64,000 nt of DNA from Mycobacterium palustre. Lineage in GTDB: Bacteria > Actinomycetota > Actinomycetes > Mycobacteriales > Mycobacteriaceae. A program made the position numbers and the translations under genes. This document shows positions 60,388 to 64,000 of this stretch, one piece after another; position 1 is the first letter of the stretch, and every line of letters begins with the position of its first letter. Location of the stretch: positions 1 to 64,000 of the forward strand of contig NZ_LQPJ01000021.1 in assembly GCF_002101785.1 (NCBI RefSeq). Reading direction: 5' to 3'. The notes below the pieces were generated by a model, which saw only the letters and a program-made list of their open reading frames with translations, searched no databases and was not told where the DNA came from.

Positions 60388-61068
60388 CTATGAGGTGCAA
60401 GACGCGCGGACGGTCCGCCTAGGGGCGCCCAGCAGGTCACCGGCCGGCCGGTCCCACCTGTCGAGGTTGGCGAACTCGGCCAGCGGGCGGCGGCGCAGCG
60501 GCCCGTGCCGGCCCTTTGGCCAGCCGACCACGATGTGGCCCGCGATCATCCAGTCGTCGGGCACCCCGACGGCGTCGCGCAGCAGCCGCTCGCCCCCATA
60601 CGACGCCCAGCTGGTCATGCAGGCGCCGAGGCCCTGGGCGCGGGCGGCGAGCAGGAAGTTCTGCATGGCCGGGAAGATCGAACCGCCGAGCAACAGCTCG
60701 GATGCGGTCGGATAGTGCTGCTGGGCAAACAGCACCGACGTGAATTCGCCGGCGCGGTCGTGCAATTCGTAGGTCGCGCGGTAGGTGCGGGCCCGCCGGC
60801 TGGTATCGCCGTCGGCGGGCCGGCTCATCCCGTACACCGGCTCGATCACTTCCAACGCGTGCGCGGCGGCCTTGGCCACGACGGCCCGCTGCTCGGGCGA
60901 GCGCAGCACGACGAACCGCCATCCCTGCGCGTTGGCGCCCGACGGTGCCCACCTGGCCGCCTCCAGGCACCGGGCCAGCGTCGCGTCGTCAACCGGCCGG
61001 TCGGTGAACCGGCGGATCGTCCTGGCCGTCGACATGACCTCCCAGATGTCGTTGCTTGGTCCCGTCAT
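60388..61068 (-). CDS. Nitroreductase-family flavoprotein
   Basis: A 226-residue FMN-dependent nitroreductase-fold protein. Start SNDIWEVMSTARTIRRFTDRPVDDATLARCLEAARWAPSGANAQGWRFVVL has the FMN-contact Arg/Ser pattern (TIRRF, PSGANAQ). The core LLAARAQGLGACMTSWASYGGERLLRDAVGVPDDWMIAGHIVVGWPKG is typical. It lies 76 bases upstream of the dehydrogenase operon on the same strand, with the operator in between. A reductase or dehalogenase/deiodinase-type use is possible; the substrate is not known. Confidence 0.92.
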   Translation of the reverse strand: MTGPSNDIWEVMSTARTIRRFTDRPVDDATLARCLEAARWAPSGANAQGWRFVVLRSPEQRAVVAKAAAHALEVIEPVYGMSRPADGDTSRRARTYRATYELHDRAGEFTSVLFAQQHYPTASELLLGGSIFPAMQNFLLAARAQGLGACMTSWASYGGERLLRDAVGVPDDWMIAGHIVVGWPKGRHGPLRRRPLAEFANLDRWDRPAGDLLGAPRRTVRASCTS

Positions 61069-61082
61069 GCTTCTCTCCGTCC

Positions 61083-61334
61083 ATGATCTCGGTCCTCAAC
61101 CGGCCCAACGAATTGCGCACTCACGTCAAAGCGGCGCTGACCAATGGCGTCGGCCGCGACGAAATCCGCGAAATCTCGCTCCAGCTGGCCAGCTACGCGG
61201 GCATGCCCACCGCCGTCGACAGCTTCCGCATCGCCTGGCCGCGCTCGAACGCGGAGGGCGCTTACCGGCAGCGCGAGAATGGTATTATCCTCATTAAAGA
61301 ACGATACTCACCCATCAGTCGGCAATACCCATGA
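61083..61334 (+). pseudogene. Truncated carboxymuconolactone decarboxylase-like fragment
   Basis: The frame MISVLNRPNELRTHVKAALTNGVGRDEIREISLQLASYAGMPTAVDSFRIA is the C-terminal half of a CMD/AhpD-like helical domain. The N-terminal half is absent: upstream sequence encodes the nitroreductase on the other strand. After residue 60 the frame runs on through the operator-like copy at 61275 to a stop at 61334, with no protein character. I treat it as a remnant of a longer gene. Confidence 0.6.
61275..61289. promoter_or_regulatory. Recurrent operator copy GAGAAT-GGT-ATTATC (site 5)
   Basis: One mismatch from the GAGAAT-N3-ATTCTC consensus. It lies 175 bases before the first amidohydrolase of the plus-strand unit. 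A further single half-site GAGAAT occurs at 61392-61397, nearer the start. Confidence 0.5.
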
Positions 61335-61463
61335 CTACCAGCGCAGTTGCTAATCGAAACGCTTACCGATGCCCCATTGAATGACCCCTGTGAGAATGTT
61401 AGGTTATCTATCATATGGCCCGGCCGGGTTTATTTTGGCTGACCGCGTTGAGGGACGGCTCTC

Positions 61464-62555
61464 GTGATCGAACACGCTGACGGGGCGCGCACGCCGCTGA
61501 TCGACGCCAGCGTGCACATCTTCTTCCCGTCGAACAAGGACCTGCGCTCGTTTTTGCGCGAGCCGTTCAAGAGCCGCGGTTTCCCCGACTACGAAATGGA
61601 CTGGTACGGCGCACCGGGTGGCGAGTACGCGCCGAACACCGAGGGACCCGACGGCCAGTACCCGGGGTCGGATCCCGATTTCGTTGCCAACGAGTTGTTT
61701 TCGAAGCGCGGCGTCGACGTGGCGGTGCTGCACCCGATGGGCCGCGGCATCATGCCCGACCGGCACCTGGGCACCGCGCTGCACGCGGCGCACAACGAGA
61801 TGATGGTGTCGCGCTGGCTGGAGCACGAGCAGTTCGGCGACCGGTTCCGCGGCACCATCCGGGTCAACCCCGACGACATCGCCGGCGCCCTGCGCGAGGT
61901 CGACAAGTGGCGGGCGCACCCGCGCGTGGTCCAGATCGGTGTGCCGCTGCAATCCCGCGAGCTCTATGGCAAGCCGCAGTTCTGGCCGCTGTGGGAGGCC
62001 GCCGCCGACGCGAACCTTCCGGTAGCGGTGCACATCGAATCGGGCGAGGGCATCGGCTTTCCCCCGACGCCGTCCGGGCACACGCAGACCTACGAGCAAT
62101 ACGTCAGCTTCATGGCGCTGAACTACCTCTATCACCTGATGAACATGATCGCCGAGGGCGTGTTCGAGCGCTTTTCGGGGGTGAAGTTCGTCTGGGCCGA
62201 CGGCGCCGCGGATTTCGTCACGCCGTTCATCTGGCGAATGGACACATTCGGCCGGCCGCACCTGGAACAGACGCCTTGGGCGCCGCGGATCCCGAGCGAC
62301 TACCTTCCGGGCCACGTCTATTTCGTGCAGGGCAGCTTCGACGGTCCGCCCGACGCGGAGTTCGCCGGCGAGTGGTTCGGCTTCACCGGCAAGGACGACA
62401 TGGTGATGTTCGGATCGAGCTATCCGCACTGGCAGCACAACGACGTTCGCAGGCTGCCCGGATCGCTGTCGGTCGAACAGCGCGACAAGCTGTGCTGGCG
62501 CAACGCGGCCAACCTGTACGGGATCGACGTTTCTGTCGACCTGGCCGCCGGCTAG
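61464..62555 (+). CDS. Amidohydrolase 2 (ACMSD-like) protein
   Basis: A 363-residue TIM-barrel metal enzyme. The N-terminal metal-site strand is LIDASVHIFFPSN, with GVDVAVLHPMGRGIMPDRHLG, RGTIRVNPDDIAGALREVDKW, the VAVHIESGEGIG His ligand, and DDMVMFGSSYPHWQHND at the end (the usual SDYPH is SSYPH, so the last Asp ligand is replaced by Ser). GTG 61464 is the start. It is followed after 33 bases by a second member, and then a Rieske protein; these form one unit. The reaction is unknown; a decarboxylase or hydrolase on a ring-cleavage or CoA intermediate is possible. Confidence 0.92.
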   Translation: MIEHADGARTPLIDASVHIFFPSNKDLRSFLREPFKSRGFPDYEMDWYGAPGGEYAPNTEGPDGQYPGSDPDFVANELFSKRGVDVAVLHPMGRGIMPDRHLGTALHAAHNEMMVSRWLEHEQFGDRFRGTIRVNPDDIAGALREVDKWRAHPRVVQIGVPLQSRELYGKPQFWPLWEAAADANLPVAVHIESGEGIGFPPTPSGHTQTYEQYVSFMALNYLYHLMNMIAEGVFERFSGVKFVWADGAADFVTPFIWRMDTFGRPHLEQTPWAPRIPSDYLPGHVYFVQGSFDGPPDAEFAGEWFGFTGKDDMVMFGSSYPHWQHNDVRRLPGSLSVEQRDKLCWRNAANLYGIDVSVDLAAG

Positions 62556-62588
62556 CCGCAGAATGAGGAATGAACAAGGGAGATCACG

Positions 62589-63734
62589 ATGACGCTGACA
62601 TACACGCAGGAACGTGTTCCCGCCGCCGAGCGCATAGCCGTCCGGTGCGTCGACTCTGACGTGCACCCGGTGCCCAAGCGCGGGGAGATCACCGCGTACA
62701 TCCCCGAGCCCTGGCGCAGCAAGTTCTTCCTGAGACACAAGGTGGGCGAGCTCATCTACTACGACGCCCCCGACTACGCGCACGCGTTCGCGATGCGGAC
62801 GGACACCTTCCCGCCGGACGGCGAGTTTCCCGGCAGCGACCCGGACATGGCGTTTCGCCAGCTGATCATGGAGGCCGGCTCCGACATCGCGATCCTGGAG
62901 CCCGCGGGCCGGTCGCCGCGCCAGCCCGAAGCCCACCAGGCGTTCTCCAGCGCGCTCAACGACTGGCAGGCCAACCACTGGCTCGACAGCCACAACAACT
63001 GGCACGAGCGCTGGCGTGGTTCGATCTGTGTGGCGATCGAGGATCCCGACGGTGCGGTCCGCCAGATCGAGAAATGGGCCGGGCACCCGTACATGGCGCA
63101 GATCCTGATCAAGGCCGAGCCGCGGCCGTCATGGGGCCACCCGAAGTACGACCCGATCTGGGCGGCGGCGACCAAGCACGACATCACGGTGAGTTGTCAC
63201 CTATCGCGCAGCAACTACGAGTTGTTGCCGACCCCGCCGGTGGGTTTCCCCAGCTACAACCACGACTTCATGGTGACCTACTCGCTGCTGGCCGCCAACC
63301 AGGTGATGAGTTTGATCTTCGATGGCGTCTTCGACCGGTTCCCGACGCTGCGGATCGTGTTTGTCGAGCACGCGTTCTCGTGGATCCTGCCGCTGATGTG
63401 GCGTATGGACGCGATCTACGAGGCGCGCAAGTCCGAGATGGACATCAAGCGCAAGCCGTCGGAGTACGTCAAGGAGCACCTCAAATTCACCACCCAGCCG
63501 CTGGACTACCCGGAGGACAAGACGGAGCTGACCCGCGCTTTGGAGTGGATGGAGTGCGAAAAGATTCTGCTGTTCTCCTCCGACTACCCGCACTGGACGT
63601 TCGACGACCCGCGCTGGCTGGTCAAGCACTTACCCAAGGCGGCCCGGGAAGCGGTGATGTACAAAAACGGGATCGCGACTTACAAGCTCCCGGAGACCGT
63701 TCCGGTCCTCGAGGGTCAGGTCCGGGTGCTCTGA
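62589..63734 (+). CDS. Amidohydrolase 2 (ACMSD-like) protein
   Basis: A 381-residue paralogue of the preceding gene. Metal-site strand RCVDSDVHPVPKRGEITAYIPEPWRSKF, then GSICVAIEDPDGAVRQIEKWAGHPYMAQILIKAEPRPSWGHPKYDPIWAAATKHDITVSCHLS (His ligand), and the C-terminal LFSSDYPHWTFDDPRWLVKHLP with the Asp ligand complete, unlike its partner. The ATG 62589 has GGGAGATC. The two proteins may form a heterodimer in which this one carries the complete metal site. Followed after one base by a Rieske gene. Confidence 0.93.
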   Translation: MTLTYTQERVPAAERIAVRCVDSDVHPVPKRGEITAYIPEPWRSKFFLRHKVGELIYYDAPDYAHAFAMRTDTFPPDGEFPGSDPDMAFRQLIMEAGSDIAILEPAGRSPRQPEAHQAFSSALNDWQANHWLDSHNNWHERWRGSICVAIEDPDGAVRQIEKWAGHPYMAQILIKAEPRPSWGHPKYDPIWAAATKHDITVSCHLSRSNYELLPTPPVGFPSYNHDFMVTYSLLAANQVMSLIFDGVFDRFPTLRIVFVEHAFSWILPLMWRMDAIYEARKSEMDIKRKPSEYVKEHLKFTTQPLDYPEDKTELTRALEWMECEKILLFSSDYPHWTFDDPRWLVKHLPKAAREAVMYKNGIATYKLPETVPVLEGQVRVL

Positions 63735-63735
63735 G

Positions 63736-64000
63736 TTGACGCAAGAAACCCCGAAGCGGCCCCAGCCCCGGCTGGCCCAGGGCCGCGAGCATGTCGTCGC
63801 CACCGTGGACGAGATCCCGCCGGGCAGCCACAAGCTGGTGCCGATCGGTCGCCACGGCGTCGGTGTCTACAACGTGGACGGCACCTTTTATGCGATCGCG
63901 AACTATTGCCCACACCAAGGCGGTCCGCTGTGCTCCGGGCGTCCGCGCGGACGCACCATCGTTGACGAGACCGCCGCCGGGGACGCGGTCATGGTGCGCG
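63736..64000 (+). CDS. Rieske [2Fe-2S] ferredoxin-like protein (partial)
   Basis: The first 88 codons of a Rieske-type protein run to the window end. It has the first cluster motif C58-P-H60 (ANYCPHQGGPLCSGRP); the second motif (C-x-x-H) lies beyond the window. The start is a TTG at 63736, one base after the upstream stop. Such proteins serve as electron carriers to, or as subunits of, ring-hydroxylating or other oxygenases. Its grouping with two amidohydrolases supports an oxygenase-plus-hydrolase pathway. Confidence 0.85.
   Translation, partial: MTQETPKRPQPRLAQGREHVVATVDEIPPGSHKLVPIGRHGVGVYNVDGTFYAIANYCPHQGGPLCSGRPRGRTIVDETAAGDAVMVR

Noticed and set aside
61404..63086. 560-codon minus-strand open frame over the amidohydrolase genes
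   Set aside because: Composition is that of an antisense frame (Val/Arg/His/Gly-rich) and the opposite strand encodes two clear amidohydrolases.

Overview
The window is GC-rich chromosomal DNA of a slow-growing non-tuberculous Mycobacterium, probably M. avium-complex-like (inferred from gene content; no search was run). Evidence is the partial rpfA, a complete yrbE/mce operon, an LpqH-type lipoprotein, F420-type luciferase-like oxidoreductases, a mycofactocin-type dehydrogenase and many GTG/TTG starts with 4-base stop/start overlaps.

Block 1 (1-25.1 kb) is a conserved backbone that matches, in mirror orientation, the M. tuberculosis order Rv0867c to Rv0853c: rpfA, moaE2-mog-moaC2, small Rv0863-like gene, Rv0862c-like helicase-associated protein, ercc3 (XPB), fadB-fadA, dapC, SRPBCC proteins with far, and kdc. 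About 10 kb of accessory genes (6.0-16.0 kb) sit between ercc3 and fadB, which are adjacent in M. tuberculosis. They comprise a thiolase-like/DUF35 pair, an SsuABC-type importer, two F420-type oxidoreductases, a TetR with a divergent FAD monooxygenase, and decayed genes at the left edge.

Block 2 (25.1-37.7 kb) is accessory lipid and xenobiotic metabolism: two related cytochromes P450, three TetR regulators, an amidohydrolase-fadD-hypothetical operon, an enoyl-CoA hydratase, and an operon of two related membrane proteins with cytochrome-oxidase subunit III-like and IV-like proteins.

Block 3 (37.7-58 kb) centres on a complete eight-gene Mce lipid-importer operon on the minus strand (50.6 to 40.9 kb). 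A pair of Mce-associated membrane proteins lies on each side of it. Upstream are a CoA-transferase and a plus-strand cassette of two SDRs (one mycofactocin-type), a ferredoxin and a P450.

Block 4 (58-64 kb) carries two acyl-CoA dehydrogenase subunits, a nitroreductase, a decayed carboxymuconolactone-decarboxylase fragment, two amidohydrolases and the start of a Rieske ferredoxin.

The most interesting signal is a 15-bp palindrome, GAGAAT-N3-ATTCTC, perfect at 30.65 and 60.35 kb and near-perfect at 31.18, 31.20, 52.31 and 61.28 kb. Every copy lies in a promoter region of CoA-ester, amidohydrolase or dehydrogenase genes. I infer a single unrecognised regulator coordinating a dispersed catabolic regulon, for which the Mce complex may be the importer. 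No tRNA, rRNA, CRISPR array or insertion sequence was seen.
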